The notes under the pieces were generated by a model, which was given only the letters and a program-made list of their open reading frames with translations, searched no databases and was not told the origin of the DNA. DNA of 64,000 nucleotides, from contig OW818684.1 of NCBI GenBank assembly GCA_942493135.1, positions 5,642,001-5,706,000 on the forward strand, written 5' to 3'. Position numbers and translations under genes: made by a program. This DNA comes from Planctellipticum sp942493135. GTDB lineage: Bacteria > Planctomycetota > Planctomycetia > Planctomycetales > Planctomycetaceae. Positions 36,227-44,775 of the stretch are shown in pieces. The stretch's first letter is position 1. Every line of letters begins with the position of its first letter.

Positions 36227-36910
36227 ATGTCGCACGATTCGCCGAATCACGGCTCGGACGAACGCGCCGCTGCGATTCGATCGTTGATCAAGGAGCTGCG
36301 GACCGAAGGGATTCGGTCCGACAGCGTGCTGCAGGCCCTGCAGACCGTGCCGCGCGATCAGTTTGTCCCGCCGGAGTACGTCGCCGCCGCCTGGCGCAAC
36401 ACGGCGTTGCCGATCGGCTCGGGACAGACGATCAGCCAGCCGTATGTGGTCGCGCTGATGACGGAGGCGCTGGAGCTGACGGGGGATGAGACTGTCCTGG
36501 ACGTCGGCACCGGCAGCGGCTATCAGGCGGCCGTGCTGGCGGGACTGTGCCGCCACGTCGTCGGCGTCGAACGCATTCCGGAGCTCGTGATGGGGGCGAA
36601 GGAGAAGCTGCAGGGGCTGGGGCTGACCAACGTCGAGGTGCATGAGGGGGACGGCTCGCTGGGCTGGCCCGACCGGGCGCCGTTTGACGGGATTCTGGTC
36701 GCCGCCGCCGGCCCGCGCGTCCCCGAGGCGCTCTTGAAGCAGCTTGCGGACGGCGGGCGGCTGGTGATTCCGGTCGGTCCACCGTCGCAGCAGGTGCTGA
36801 TGCAGTACTGCCGGGAGGGGGAGACGATCCACTCGCGGCAGCTCACAGGCGTCCGGTTTGTGCCGTTGATCGGGGCGGAAGGCTGGGCCGACGAGTTCGG
36901 CGAGGATTGA
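36227..36910 (+). CDS. pcm: Protein-L-isoaspartate O-methyltransferase
   Basis: A 227-aa SAM-dependent enzyme that methylates isoaspartyl residues, starting repair of damaged proteins. Typical motifs in order are VPRDQFVPPEYVAAAW, PIGSGQTISQPYVVALM, the SAM-binding loop VLDVGTGSGYQAAVLAG, GVERIPEL and DGSLGWPDRAPFDGILVAAA. The ATG at 36227 follows AAAGGGAAG, a good ribosome binding site. The length is at the family norm. It lies 25 bases after the MATE gene. An imperfect hairpin GCAATT/AATTGC follows the stop (36917-36936) without a strong T-run. High confidence. Confidence 0.96.
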   Translation: MSHDSPNHGSDERAAAIRSLIKELRTEGIRSDSVLQALQTVPRDQFVPPEYVAAAWRNTALPIGSGQTISQPYVVALMTEALELTGDETVLDVGTGSGYQAAVLAGLCRHVVGVERIPELVMGAKEKLQGLGLTNVEVHEGDGSLGWPDRAPFDGILVAAAGPRVPEALLKQLADGGRLVIPVGPPSQQVLMQYCREGETIHSRQLTGVRFVPLIGAEGWADEFGED

Positions 36911-37075
36911 CTTTCTGCAATTCTATTGCGAAATTGCGGTCAGTCTCCAGCGGATCTGCCTTTCATCGCGTAGATTGCGTGAGCCCCGCGGGAGTTGCTT
37001 GCGGGACCGGGACGCATCGACGAAGATCCCGGACCACGATTGTTCCGGCTCGAAGCCACGAGGCAGGACCCCTGC

Positions 37076-37744
37076 ATGAGTCTGCAGCTCCGCAATATTC
37101 GCAAGACATACCGCGAGCCCGGCGGCGGCGTCATTACCATTCTCAATATCGCCGAGTTCCAGCTCGCTGTCGGCGAACAGGTGGTCCTGGTGGGACAGAG
37201 CGGCGGCGGTAAAACCACGCTCTTGAACGTGATCGCGGGCATCACCATGCCGGATGCGGGCGAAGTCAAAATCGGCGGCGTCGATATCACGAAGCTGCAC
37301 GAGTCCGCCCGGGACCGCTTCCGGGCCGAACGGATCGGCTACGTCTTTCAGACATTCAATCTGCTGCCCGCCTTCACCGCTCTCGAAAACGTGCTGCTGG
37401 GGATGAGCTTCGGCGGCCGGCACGTGAATCGTGCCAAGGCGTCGGAACTGCTCGATCGCGTAGGGCTGGCGCATCGCCTGCACCACAAGCCCGGCCAGCT
37501 CTCCGTCGGCGAACAGCAGCGTGTGTCGGTGGCGCGGGCGCTCGTGAATACGCCGCAGATTTTGCTGGCGGACGAGCCGACCGCCAACGTCGATCCCGCC
37601 CACCAGCAGTCGGTGCTGGATCTGATCCGCGACACGTGCCGCGAGCACGAAGTCGCCCTGCTGATGGTGACGCACGCCCCCGAAGTGGCCGGGCAGTTCG
37701 AACGCGTCGAAAAGCTGTCCGATTTCAACCGGCCCGGGACCTGA
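37076..37744 (+). CDS. ABC transporter ATP-binding protein (LolD/MacB type)
   Basis: A 222-aa ATPase that should power the permease encoded next. Walker A is GQSGGGKTT, the Q-loop is YVFQTFNLLPAFTALENV, the signature is LSVGEQQRVSVARAL and Walker B is ILLADEPTANVD, followed by the H-loop VTHAPEV. The type is LolD/MacB-like. The ATG at 37076 gives MSLQLRNIRKTY, the standard beginning. The stop is two bases from the permease start, so the two are cotranslated. Together they may export a metal, lipid or lipoprotein. The transported substrate is unknown. Confidence 0.94.
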   Translation: MSLQLRNIRKTYREPGGGVITILNIAEFQLAVGEQVVLVGQSGGGKTTLLNVIAGITMPDAGEVKIGGVDITKLHESARDRFRAERIGYVFQTFNLLPAFTALENVLLGMSFGGRHVNRAKASELLDRVGLAHRLHHKPGQLSVGEQQRVSVARALVNTPQILLADEPTANVDPAHQQSVLDLIRDTCREHEVALLMVTHAPEVAGQFERVEKLSDFNRPGT

Positions 37745-37746
37745 GC

Positions 37747-39087
37747 ATGAACCTGCTGACCATCGCCTGGAAGAGCGTCCGCCAGCGGTCGCTGTCTTCG
37801 ACGCTCACCGCTTTCAGCATCGCCCTGGGCGTCATGCTCATGGTCTCGGTGCTCGTCATCTTCGGCGTCGTCGAGAGCACCTTCAGCCAGCGCTCGATCA
37901 ACTACGACCTGATCGTCGGCCCCAAGGGAAGCCCGCTGCAGCTCGTGCTTAGCACAGTCTATCACGTCAGTCCGCCGATCGAGAACCTGCCGTACAAGTT
38001 CTACAAGGATCTGCAGAAGCGGCCGGAAGTGAGCGTGGCGATACCGATTGCGTTCGGCGATGTGACCGAGCAGGGGAGTTTTCCGATCGTCGGAACAACC
38101 CCTCAATTCTTTGAACTCGACTACGCCCCCCGACGGCCCTTCCTGGTCAACGGCGACTTCGTGCGGAAGCCGTTCGACGCGGTCATCGGCCAGCGCGTCG
38201 CGCGGGAGAACGGGTGGACGCTGGGGACGAAGTTCAAGCTGGTGCATGGCGGCGCGGATACGGGTCACGTGCACGATGAAGAGTTCGAGGTGAAGGGGAT
38301 TCTGGCGCCGACCGGTACGCCGCACGATAAGACGGTTTACGTCAACCTCGATGGCTTTTACATGATCGAGGGACACGATAAACCGATCACGGAAGGGATC
38401 GAACGCGAACGGAAGTTTTTCGGCCTGCCCCCCCTCTCTCCTGAAGAACTCGCTGCCCAGGCCAAGCGTCTCGGCGGACACGATCACGAAGGTCATGACC
38501 ACGCGGGCCACGACCACCAGCACGCCATTCCCGACGTGCAGAAAGAGGTGACTGCGGTCCTGGTGCAGTGCAAGACGCAGATTGCCGCCAACCTGCTCGC
38601 CGGGGAACTGAAGAAGGGCTACCAGGCGATGGGGGTCAACCCGATCATGCCGATGCAGCAGCTCTTCAACGACGTGCTGGGGGGCGTCCGAACTCTCCTG
38701 ATCGTGCTGACCGGACTGATCGTGGTCGTCTCCGGGATCGGCATCTTCGTGAGCATCTACAACTCGATGTCCGCCCGGCAAAAGGAAATCGCGATCATGC
38801 GGGCCCTCGGCGCCCGCCGGACGACGGTCTTCGGCATCATCCTGCTGGAATCGATCCTGCTCTGCGTCGGCGGCGGCCTGTTCGGGCTCATCCTGGGGCA
38901 CGGCCTGGTCTTCGTCGCGGCTCCGGTGGTCGAGGCGCAATCCGGGATCATCATGGACCCGCTGTCGTTCGATCCGTGGGAGCTGGTCCTGTTCCCGGTG
39001 CTGCTCGGAGTCGGCTCGTTCGTCGGCTTCCTGCCGGGCATGGCGGCCTATCGGACCGACGTGGCGCAGTCGTTGTCGGGGCAGTAG
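37747..39087 (+). CDS. FtsX-type ABC permease with His-rich loop
   Basis: A 446-aa permease with the MacB/FtsX layout: one N-terminal helix (ALGVMLMVSVLVIFGVVES), a large periplasmic region and three C-terminal helices, the first around LLIVLTGLIVVVSGIGIFVS. The sequence SMSARQKEIAIMRALGA is the cytoplasmic coupling segment seen in this family. Unusually, residues 244-259 of the periplasmic part read GHDHEGHDHAGHDHQH, seven His in fifteen positions. A second His group HGGADTGHVHDEE lies about seventy residues before. This suggests metal binding, most likely zinc or a similar ion, but that is inference. It is paired with the ATPase two bases upstream. Confidence 0.92.
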   Translation: MNLLTIAWKSVRQRSLSSTLTAFSIALGVMLMVSVLVIFGVVESTFSQRSINYDLIVGPKGSPLQLVLSTVYHVSPPIENLPYKFYKDLQKRPEVSVAIPIAFGDVTEQGSFPIVGTTPQFFELDYAPRRPFLVNGDFVRKPFDAVIGQRVARENGWTLGTKFKLVHGGADTGHVHDEEFEVKGILAPTGTPHDKTVYVNLDGFYMIEGHDKPITEGIERERKFFGLPPLSPEELAAQAKRLGGHDHEGHDHAGHDHQHAIPDVQKEVTAVLVQCKTQIAANLLAGELKKGYQAMGVNPIMPMQQLFNDVLGGVRTLLIVLTGLIVVVSGIGIFVSIYNSMSARQKEIAIMRALGARRTTVFGIILLESILLCVGGGLFGLILGHGLVFVAAPVVEAQSGIIMDPLSFDPWELVLFPVLLGVGSFVGFLPGMAAYRTDVAQSLSGQ

Positions 39088-39100
39088 GTCTGCGGGACGG

Positions 39101-39137
39101 AAAGATTTCACGCAGAGGCGCGGAGCGGATCGCAGAG
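39101..39137. repeat. Solo half of the purine-rich repeat
   Basis: AAAGATTTCACGCAGAGGCG begins just after the permease gene and continues with GGAGCGGATCGCAGAGG. It looks like one arm of the purine-rich elements at 25331-25543, 58900-59047 and 34279-34506, without an obvious partner arm. Confidence 0.4.
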
Positions 39138-39189
39138 GTGAGTGGGCGGCCGCTGGGATAGCGTCCGCCGTCGTGCGGGCTTGATCGAC

Positions 39190-39663
39190 TCAGGTGTCGG
39201 CGGACGGAGCCCAGTAGGTCTCCAGGGCCTGCTGAACGCATGAATTGTCGATTTCGTCCGGATCTCTCTGTAGATAGAGCTGCAGGAAGGCTTGCACTGC
39301 GGCACGCTGGTCGCCCGACAGGAGATTGAATAGCGACAGATTATCGTTCTCAGTGTAGCAGAGGTGGAAGATGACGCCATGCAGGAACGTCCCTTCCAGA
39401 TCTGCGATGAGAAACGCCGGGAGATGGAACCTCATCCCTTCCGCGTCGAAGAAGCAGAGACTGCTGTAACAACTATTCAGTTTGTCAGCAGGGATCGCAG
39501 ACCAGTCTACCTTCTCGTCGTCGACACGGCATTCCGCCTGCCTCTCTGGCCCTGCATAGTCGTCGAGCGCCTGCGCCTCCAGCAAACCGATGCCGTCACC
39601 CAGCGTGACGCCCCGAAAGGCCTCGTGAATCAGATTGGCGACACGGCGTTCTTCGTCGGTCAT
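39190..39663 (-). CDS. DUF6714-like protein
   Basis: A 157-aa soluble protein from the ATG at 39663 (MTDEERRVANLIHEAFRGVT). The sequence VTLGDGIGLLEAQALDDYAG resembles proteins labelled DUF6714 in planctomycetes and other bacteria. The middle part LCFFDAEGMRFHLPAFLIAD and the C-terminal ALETYWAPSADT fit as well. The function is unknown. It overlaps no neighbour: the hydroxyacid dehydrogenase stop lies 50 bases upstream on the same strand, so the two may be cotranscribed. The frame runs further back to 39810 but that part is shadow of the neighbour. The family name is from memory and should be checked. Confidence 0.75.
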   Translation of the reverse strand: MTDEERRVANLIHEAFRGVTLGDGIGLLEAQALDDYAGPERQAECRVDDEKVDWSAIPADKLNSCYSSLCFFDAEGMRFHLPAFLIADLEGTFLHGVIFHLCYTENDNLSLFNLLSGDQRAAVQAFLQLYLQRDPDEIDNSCVQQALETYWAPSADT

Positions 39664-39712
39664 CGGGAGACTTCCTTGGCGCTGACCAGGCCGTGCGGGA
39701 CCGCCGCCATCT

Positions 39713-40705
39713 TCAATACCACTTCCGCTTATCCACCAGCGTCGCCGGCGGTTCCCCCCGCACGAACCGTCGGATGTTCTCCAGCAGCGTCTCCAGATGC
39801 CGCTCCGCAATCCGCGGCGACGCGGCCGCCACGTGCGGCGTGATGATCACGTTCGGCATTCGCCACAGCGGATGCTCGGACGGCAGCGGTTCGACTTCGC
39901 AGACGTCGAGCGCCGCGCCCGCGATCTCGCCGGCCCGTAACGCCTCGGTCAGGTCGGCGAGGTCGACGATCGCGCCCCGCCCGATATTTACCAGGACCGC
40001 GCTCCGCCGCATCTGCTGAAACAGCGTCCGGCGGAACAGCTTGTACGTCTCGGGCGTATGCGGCGCCGCGATCACCACGTAGTCGCTCTGCGCGAGCAGT
40101 TCGGGCAATCGCTCGACCGGCCAGACCTCGTCCAGCACGCCGTCGACCAGACGTCGCTGCGGATCGACGCCCCGCAGCGACATGCCGAAGCATGACGCCC
40201 TTTTCAGGATCTCCGCGCCGATCGCGCCCACGCCAATGACACCGAGCGTGAGATCGCTCAGATGCTGATGCGCAGCGTCGACCGGAGAGACTGTCCCCGG
40301 AGCACCGACAAAGTCGGTGACGGCATTCTGATCGCCGACCGGCGCCCAAGTCTGCTGCCGCAGGTAGACCTGCAGGTTTCGCGCAAAGCAGAGAACGAGG
40401 CCCATCACGTGGTCGGCGATCACGTCGGAAAACAGCCCGCGCATGTTGCTCAGCACGCACGGATGTTCGACGAGCTCCGGAAACAGATAATGCTCAAGGC
40501 TCGCCGTGGGAGACTGCACCCAGCGCAAGTGCTTAGCAGCGCGAAGCAGCTCGGGAGTCAGCTTGCCGAAGAACGCATCGGCGTCGACGATCTCGCGCAG
40601 AGCACTCGTCGTATCGGTCGCGTTGACAACGGCCATCGGCTTCGCCGCCGCGACGATCTGCGCCAGCCTCTCAGCGTCTGTTGCGGGCGACATTACGAGT
40701 TTCAT
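39713..40705 (-). CDS. D-2-hydroxyacid dehydrogenase
   Basis: A 330-aa NAD(P)-dependent oxidoreductase of the D-isomer-specific 2-hydroxyacid dehydrogenase family. The nucleotide loop is LGVIGVGAIGAEILKRA (GxGxxG). Catalytic Arg, Glu and His are expected in VNIGRGAIVDLADLTEAL, ALDVCEVEPLPSEHPLW and ITPHVAAASPRI, which match the family pattern. The N-terminal part contains LRWVQSPTASLEHYLFPELV. The substrate may be a glyoxylate, hydroxypyruvate or phosphoglycerate analogue; the sequence does not decide. It likely shares a transcript with the DUF6714-like gene downstream. Cytoplasmic. Confidence 0.93.
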   Translation of the reverse strand: MKLVMSPATDAERLAQIVAAAKPMAVVNATDTTSALREIVDADAFFGKLTPELLRAAKHLRWVQSPTASLEHYLFPELVEHPCVLSNMRGLFSDVIADHVMGLVLCFARNLQVYLRQQTWAPVGDQNAVTDFVGAPGTVSPVDAAHQHLSDLTLGVIGVGAIGAEILKRASCFGMSLRGVDPQRRLVDGVLDEVWPVERLPELLAQSDYVVIAAPHTPETYKLFRRTLFQQMRRSAVLVNIGRGAIVDLADLTEALRAGEIAGAALDVCEVEPLPSEHPLWRMPNVIITPHVAAASPRIAERHLETLLENIRRFVRGEPPATLVDKRKWY

Positions 40706-41069
40706 GTCAGTCTGTTGTCCGTGGAAAAGCGTGGATTCACGCGGGAAAAACGTTCGCTTGTTCGATGTGCGGTGGTGTTGCGCCCGGTCGATTGCATCGA
40801 GTCACCAAGTGGCCCGGGACTCTTCTGCGTATCTCAGCACGTTCCTCGCGGGAACCCGTGGAGTGGATCGATTGGTCCGGCAAGTTGAGCAGTCTTCCGC
40901 GGCAAGAATCAAGTCCAATCTCCGGTCTGCGCGCGCTTCGCGCAAACATGATTGCGAGAGGCAAAATCCGACTTGCTCTTTGTGAAGACCAGCGGCAGAA
41001 TGTCGACCCATGCTGCTTCCCCGAAGCGCATCCCTTCTTGCCTTGCGGGCCGTTAGACGAGGACTCCCG
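40706..41069. other. Intergenic region upstream of csrA-like gene
   Basis: 364 bases between the divergent dehydrogenase and CsrA-like genes. Short ORFs on both strands show no family resemblance. No strong promoter was recognised. Confidence 0.35.
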
Positions 41070-41264
41070 ATGCAGGTCATTTCCCGCGGTGTTGACGAGA
41101 GCCTGGTAATTGGCGACATGGTGGTCACGGTGCTGGAGGTCCAGCCCACACACGTCCGTCTTGGAATCAGCGCTCCCGAAGCCGTCCCGCCCTACTGGGA
41201 AGAGACCCTGTACCTCGAGGACTCTGTCGAAGCCTGCGAAGCCGAGCTCCTCGCCTACTCCTGA
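41070..41264 (+). CDS. csrA: CsrA-like protein with altered RNA-binding residues
   Basis: A 64-aa protein of the CsrA/RsmA family, post-transcriptional regulators that bind GGA motifs in mRNA leaders. The fold-defining strands are present: QVISRGVDESLVIGD, VVTVLEV and VRLGISAPEAVP. The ATG at 41070 gives the normal length and has GAGGA about eight bases upstream. The Arg at E. coli position 44 (in VHREE) is the key RNA contact, but here the segment reads VPPYWEE, with Trp43 in its place. Position 4 is Ile instead of the usual Leu. RNA binding may therefore be lost or altered. The 272-base gap to the next gene shows no other gene. Confidence 0.8.
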   Translation: MQVISRGVDESLVIGDMVVTVLEVQPTHVRLGISAPEAVPPYWEETLYLEDSVEACEAELLAYS

Positions 41265-41536
41265 GCGCGACCGGTGGTCCGCGATCGCCGCAGGAACTTC
41301 CCGGCCTCTGGGAAAAGTACCGATACCCGGTCCGTGCGGAACGGCAGCCAGATCGCTGCAGACAAACTGGCTGTGTCGACTGCGGTCTCCGTCGGTTTCC
41401 CAGCCTCTCTGGTCGCCGCAGGGACTCCTCTGCTACACTTCGCTTCGGTCCTCGACTGCCGCGTTGTGATCCGGCGGGAGGGCGGGGACGTTGTCCCGCT
41501 GGTGTCGTGCAAGGAATCGCTGGAAGGCCCGCCGGA

Positions 41537-42490
41537 ATGTCGTCCGAATCATCGCCGTCTCATCCGCGGCTCTGGGAGCAGCGCAATCCCATCGTGGCGG
41601 GCGTGCTGGCCTGGCTGATCCCCGGCGCCGGACATCTGTACCAGGGACGGACCTTCAAGGCCGTCCTGTACTTTGTCTGCATCATGGGACTGTTCGTCGG
41701 AGGCGAGCGGATGGGCGAGTGGTACGTCGTGTATCACGCCACTCCCAAGGGGCAGCGATTTCCCATCTCCGCGGGGTTTGCAGCCCAGCTCGCGGTCGGA
41801 CTCCCTTCGCTGCCCGCACTGCTGCAGTCTCGACGGGCCAAGCACGATAATCGCTCGTCCTATCAGTTGACCGCCCCGCTGGACGCGCCGTTCACCGGCC
41901 ACCTGGAAGCCTATGGCCCCGGCAGCGAAGAGGCCCGCGGCGTCCTGAAGGGACAGATTTCTCTGAAGTCCATCGACGCCGGCGGCATCGCCGACACCCG
42001 CGGCACGCTGACCGGAACGCTCGACGGCAAGCCTGTCGAATTGCCGATCGGCGGCGAATTCCAGCTCGGTCCGCCGATCGGGGCAGGCTTCGGACGTCCG
42101 CTGGAAGTCGGCGTCATCCGCGACGGAGCTAGCCATCCGAATCTGACGCAGGTTGTTAAGGGGACGATCCCTAGATCGTTCTGGAACGCCTACGCCGCTC
42201 CCCCCGAGCCGCGGGCGCTCGACGAAGTCACCCGCCGTCTGGGCCGGGCCTTCGAGCTGGCGCAGGTCTTCACCTGGGTCGCCGGCTTGCTCAATCTGCT
42301 GGCCATCTGGGACTGTGTTCAAGGACCGGCTTACGGCTTTGGCGATGAACCGCCCCCCGCTCCTGCCGAACAACCGGCCGCCAATTCGACAGCAACTGTC
42401 GCTGCTGACGCTCAGGTTGCCGCGACTCCGGCTCCTGCCGTCTCCTCCACCGTCGCCACGCCCAGTTCCCCGGCGTCCCGCTCCGGCTGA
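41537..42490 (+). CDS. DUF6677-like membrane protein
   Basis: A 317-aa protein from the ATG at 41537 (MSSESSPSHPRLWEQRNP). The N-terminal part resembles the TM2-type hairpin: VAGVLAWLIPGAGHLYQGRT, then AVLYFVCIMGLFVGG. A soluble beta-like section (SLKSIDAGGIADTRGTLTGT) follows, then another helix near QVFTWVAGLLNLLAIWDCV. The last 45 residues are Ala/Pro/Thr-rich and disordered. It resembles proteins named DUF6677 in planctomycetes. Function unknown. The small membrane gene downstream starts 57 bases later and is likely cotranscribed. Confidence 0.78.
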   Translation: MSSESSPSHPRLWEQRNPIVAGVLAWLIPGAGHLYQGRTFKAVLYFVCIMGLFVGGERMGEWYVVYHATPKGQRFPISAGFAAQLAVGLPSLPALLQSRRAKHDNRSSYQLTAPLDAPFTGHLEAYGPGSEEARGVLKGQISLKSIDAGGIADTRGTLTGTLDGKPVELPIGGEFQLGPPIGAGFGRPLEVGVIRDGASHPNLTQVVKGTIPRSFWNAYAAPPEPRALDEVTRRLGRAFELAQVFTWVAGLLNLLAIWDCVQGPAYGFGDEPPPAPAEQPAANSTATVAADAQVAATPAPAVSSTVATPSSPASRSG

Positions 42491-42547
42491 CGACGTTCCA
42501 CCTGCCCTCCTTGAGAGTTGTCGCCCTCCACCCGCAACGGCCCCGCC

Positions 42548-42745
42548 ATGAATTTCCTGCTGGCCACCATGAACGTCACCTGGTACCTGCTGCCGCTGGC
42601 TGCCATCGTCAGCCTGGTCTACAGCGCCAGCCGCTACGAGCTGCCCGACCGCATCCTCCGCCGGTCGCTGTCGCTGTTCCTGCAGATCATGGGCTGCATG
42701 GCGGCCATCTTCGCCGTCCTCTGGCTCCTCTCGTACGGCCTGTAG
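42548..42745 (+). CDS. Small two-helix membrane protein
   Basis: A 65-aa protein from the ATG at 42548. Two membrane helices are clear: FLLATMNVTWYLLPLAAIVS and a second through LFLQIMGCMAAIFAVLWLLS, joined by a basic loop (RYELPDRILRRSL). I do not know the family, though similar short proteins follow DUF6677 genes in planctomycetes. Its TAG stop (42743-42745) belongs to a short hairpin repeat. Function unknown; cotranscription with the upstream gene is likely. Confidence 0.75.
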   Translation: MNFLLATMNVTWYLLPLAAIVSLVYSASRYELPDRILRRSLSLFLQIMGCMAAIFAVLWLLSYGL

Positions 42746-42762
42746 GGTGGGCTCCGCCCACC
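42743..42762 (+). repeat. Short GC hairpin starting with a gene's stop codon, copy 1
   Basis: TAGGGTGGGCTCCGCCCACC begins with the TAG of the preceding gene and forms a 7-bp stem (GGTGGGC/GCCCACC) around TCC. Similar units are at 55474-55493 and 60162-60181. A related hairpin, ATGGGC/GCCCAT, lies at about 42790. Confidence 0.75.
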
Positions 42763-42936
42763 TTGTCTTCTTCTGGTGTCTGGATCGGAATGGGCGGGCG
42801 CAGCCCATGCCGCGAAGACTTTTCTGCTGCGTGCGACCGCCTCGCCGCACCGGCATCCTCGCGACGACTGCCGCAAGTCGCTAACCTGTTCCCGAGTCGT
42901 TGATCGTTTCACACTACGGTCTCATCGGGAATCCTC

Positions 42937-43731
42937 ATGCGCTCCAGCAAGATCAAGGCCAAGCTCCAGAAGGGCCAGCCGGTCCTCGTCACCACCCTGC
43001 ACTTCACCGACCCCTCCGTCTACGAACTCGCCGGCCTGATGGGCTTCGACGGGCTGTGGATGGATCTCGAACACCACATGCTCAGCGTCGAGACCGCCGC
43101 CCGGCTGATGCGCGCCGCCCGCGTCGGGTCGATCGACATCATGGCCCGACCCGCCAAGGGCGAATTCATGCGGCTCGGCCGGATGCTCGAATCCGGCGCC
43201 AACGGCATCATGTATCCCCGCTGCGACAACGCCGCCGAGGCCCGCGAAGTCGTCCGCTGGTCGAAGTTCGCCCCGCTCGGCGAAAGGGGCTTCGACGGCG
43301 GCAACGCAGATATGCCCTACTGCACGATGTCGTTCACGGACTACATCAAGACCGCCAACGAACAGACGTTCGTCGTCATCCAGATCGAAGACCCCAAGGC
43401 CCTCGAGCACGTCGCCGCCATCGCCGCCGTCGAAGGGGTCGACGTCCTGTTCCTCGGGCCGGCCGACTTCACCGTCCTCAGCGGCATCCCCGGCCAGTTC
43501 AATCACCCGCTCGTCGACGACGCCATCCGCAAGGTCGCAGCCGCGGCGAAGAAGGCGGGCAAGGCATGGGGCATGCCCAGCGGCTCGGTGGAACGGACGA
43601 AGGAGCTGATGGCGCTCGGCGCGACGTTCATCGCGCACGGAGCGGACATCATCATGGTCAAGCAGGGACTCGAAGCCATCCAGGCGTCGTTCGCGCCGCT
43701 CGGCTTCACCTTCGAGAACCGGCTCGGTTGA
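42937..43731 (+). CDS. HpcH/HpaI-type aldolase
   Basis: A 264-aa class II aldolase that should split a 2-keto-3-deoxy acid into pyruvate (or a related keto acid) and an aldehyde. Expected active-site residues are His47 in MDLEHHMLS, Arg71 in IMARPAKGEF, Glu151 in IQIEDPKALE and Asp177 in LFLGPADFTV, the last two binding the metal. The segment GANGIMYPRCDNAAEA is typical. No signal peptide. The Gfo/Idh/MocA gene starts 19 bases later and two SDR genes follow, forming a likely sugar-acid pathway cluster. The precise substrate is unknown. Confidence 0.93.
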   Translation: MRSSKIKAKLQKGQPVLVTTLHFTDPSVYELAGLMGFDGLWMDLEHHMLSVETAARLMRAARVGSIDIMARPAKGEFMRLGRMLESGANGIMYPRCDNAAEAREVVRWSKFAPLGERGFDGGNADMPYCTMSFTDYIKTANEQTFVVIQIEDPKALEHVAAIAAVEGVDVLFLGPADFTVLSGIPGQFNHPLVDDAIRKVAAAAKKAGKAWGMPSGSVERTKELMALGATFIAHGADIIMVKQGLEAIQASFAPLGFTFENRLG

Positions 43732-43750
43732 GCGTCCCCGACCGGAGAAT

Positions 43751-44758
43751 GTGACCGTGAGCGCTCCACACAAGCTGCTGGTCATCGGCGTCGGCTCGAT
43801 CGGCGAACGGCACCTGAGGTGCTTTCTGTCGACGGGACGCGTCGAAGCCGCCTTCGTCGAAGTGAACCCCGCCCTCCGCGAGACCATCCGCGACCGCTAC
43901 CCCGTCGCCGGGGCCCTCGACAGCCTGGAAGCTGGACTGGGCTGGCGGCCGACGCTCGCCGTCGTGGCGACGCCAGCCCCGCTCCACGTCGGACAGTCCA
44001 CCACGCTGCTCAACGCCAGCGTGCATACGCTGATCGAGAAACCCCTCAGTACGACGACCGACGGCGCCGCCGATCTGCTGGCCGCGGCGGATCGACCGGG
44101 GCTCGTCTCCGGCGTCGCCTACGTCTATCGCTGCCACCCGCTCCTGACCGCCATGCGCGACGCCCTGCAGAGCGGCCGCTTCGGCGAACCGGTCGAACTG
44201 GTCGCCGTCTCGGGACAGCACTTCCCGCTCTATCGGCCTGCCTATCGCACGATCTACTACAGCAGCCACGCGCACGGAGGCGGAGCGATTCAGGACGCTC
44301 TGACGCACGTGCTCAACGCCGGTGAGTGGCTCGTCGGGCCGATCGACCGGCTCGTCGCCGACGCCGCCCATCAGGTGCTCGAAGGGGTCGACGTCGAAGA
44401 CACCGCCCACATCCTCGCCCGTCACGGCAGCGTGATGGCCAGTTACAGTCTCAACCAGCACCAGGCCCCGAATGAGTCGACGTTCACCGTCGTCTGCGAT
44501 CGGGGGACGCTGCGCTGCGAATTCCATCGGCACCGCTGGCGCTGGATGACTGAAGCCTCGGGCGAATGGCACGACGAAACCATCGCCCCCCTCGAACGCG
44601 ACACGGTCTTCGTAGCGCAGGCAGAAATGTTCCTGGACGCGATCGAAGGCCGGCGACCGGTGCTCTGTCCGCTGAGCGAAGGGCTGCAGACGCTGCGCGT
44701 CAACCTCGCCGCTCTGACCAGCCTCCGAGAACAACGCTGGCAAACGATCGAGCCTTGA
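43751..44758 (+). CDS. Gfo/Idh/MocA-family oxidoreductase
   Basis: A 335-aa cytoplasmic NAD(P)-dependent oxidoreductase. It starts at GTG 43751 (MTVSAPHKLLVIGVGSIGER); a second GTG at 43757 is possible. The Rossmann loop is VIGVGSIGERHLRCF, and the family EKP motif lies in HTLIEKPLSTTTDGAADL. The C-terminal half has HAHGGGAIQDALTHVLNAGEW, which holds the likely catalytic His/Asp region. It lacks the Tat signal of the family member at 19345. It sits between the aldolase and SDR genes and is likely cotranscribed with them. It probably oxidises or reduces a sugar or sugar acid, not specified. Confidence 0.92.
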   Translation: MTVSAPHKLLVIGVGSIGERHLRCFLSTGRVEAAFVEVNPALRETIRDRYPVAGALDSLEAGLGWRPTLAVVATPAPLHVGQSTTLLNASVHTLIEKPLSTTTDGAADLLAAADRPGLVSGVAYVYRCHPLLTAMRDALQSGRFGEPVELVAVSGQHFPLYRPAYRTIYYSSHAHGGGAIQDALTHVLNAGEWLVGPIDRLVADAAHQVLEGVDVEDTAHILARHGSVMASYSLNQHQAPNESTFTVVCDRGTLRCEFHRHRWRWMTEASGEWHDETIAPLERDTVFVAQAEMFLDAIEGRRPVLCPLSEGLQTLRVNLAALTSLREQRWQTIEP

Positions 44759-44775
44759 ACTCTGGAACGCTTCCC

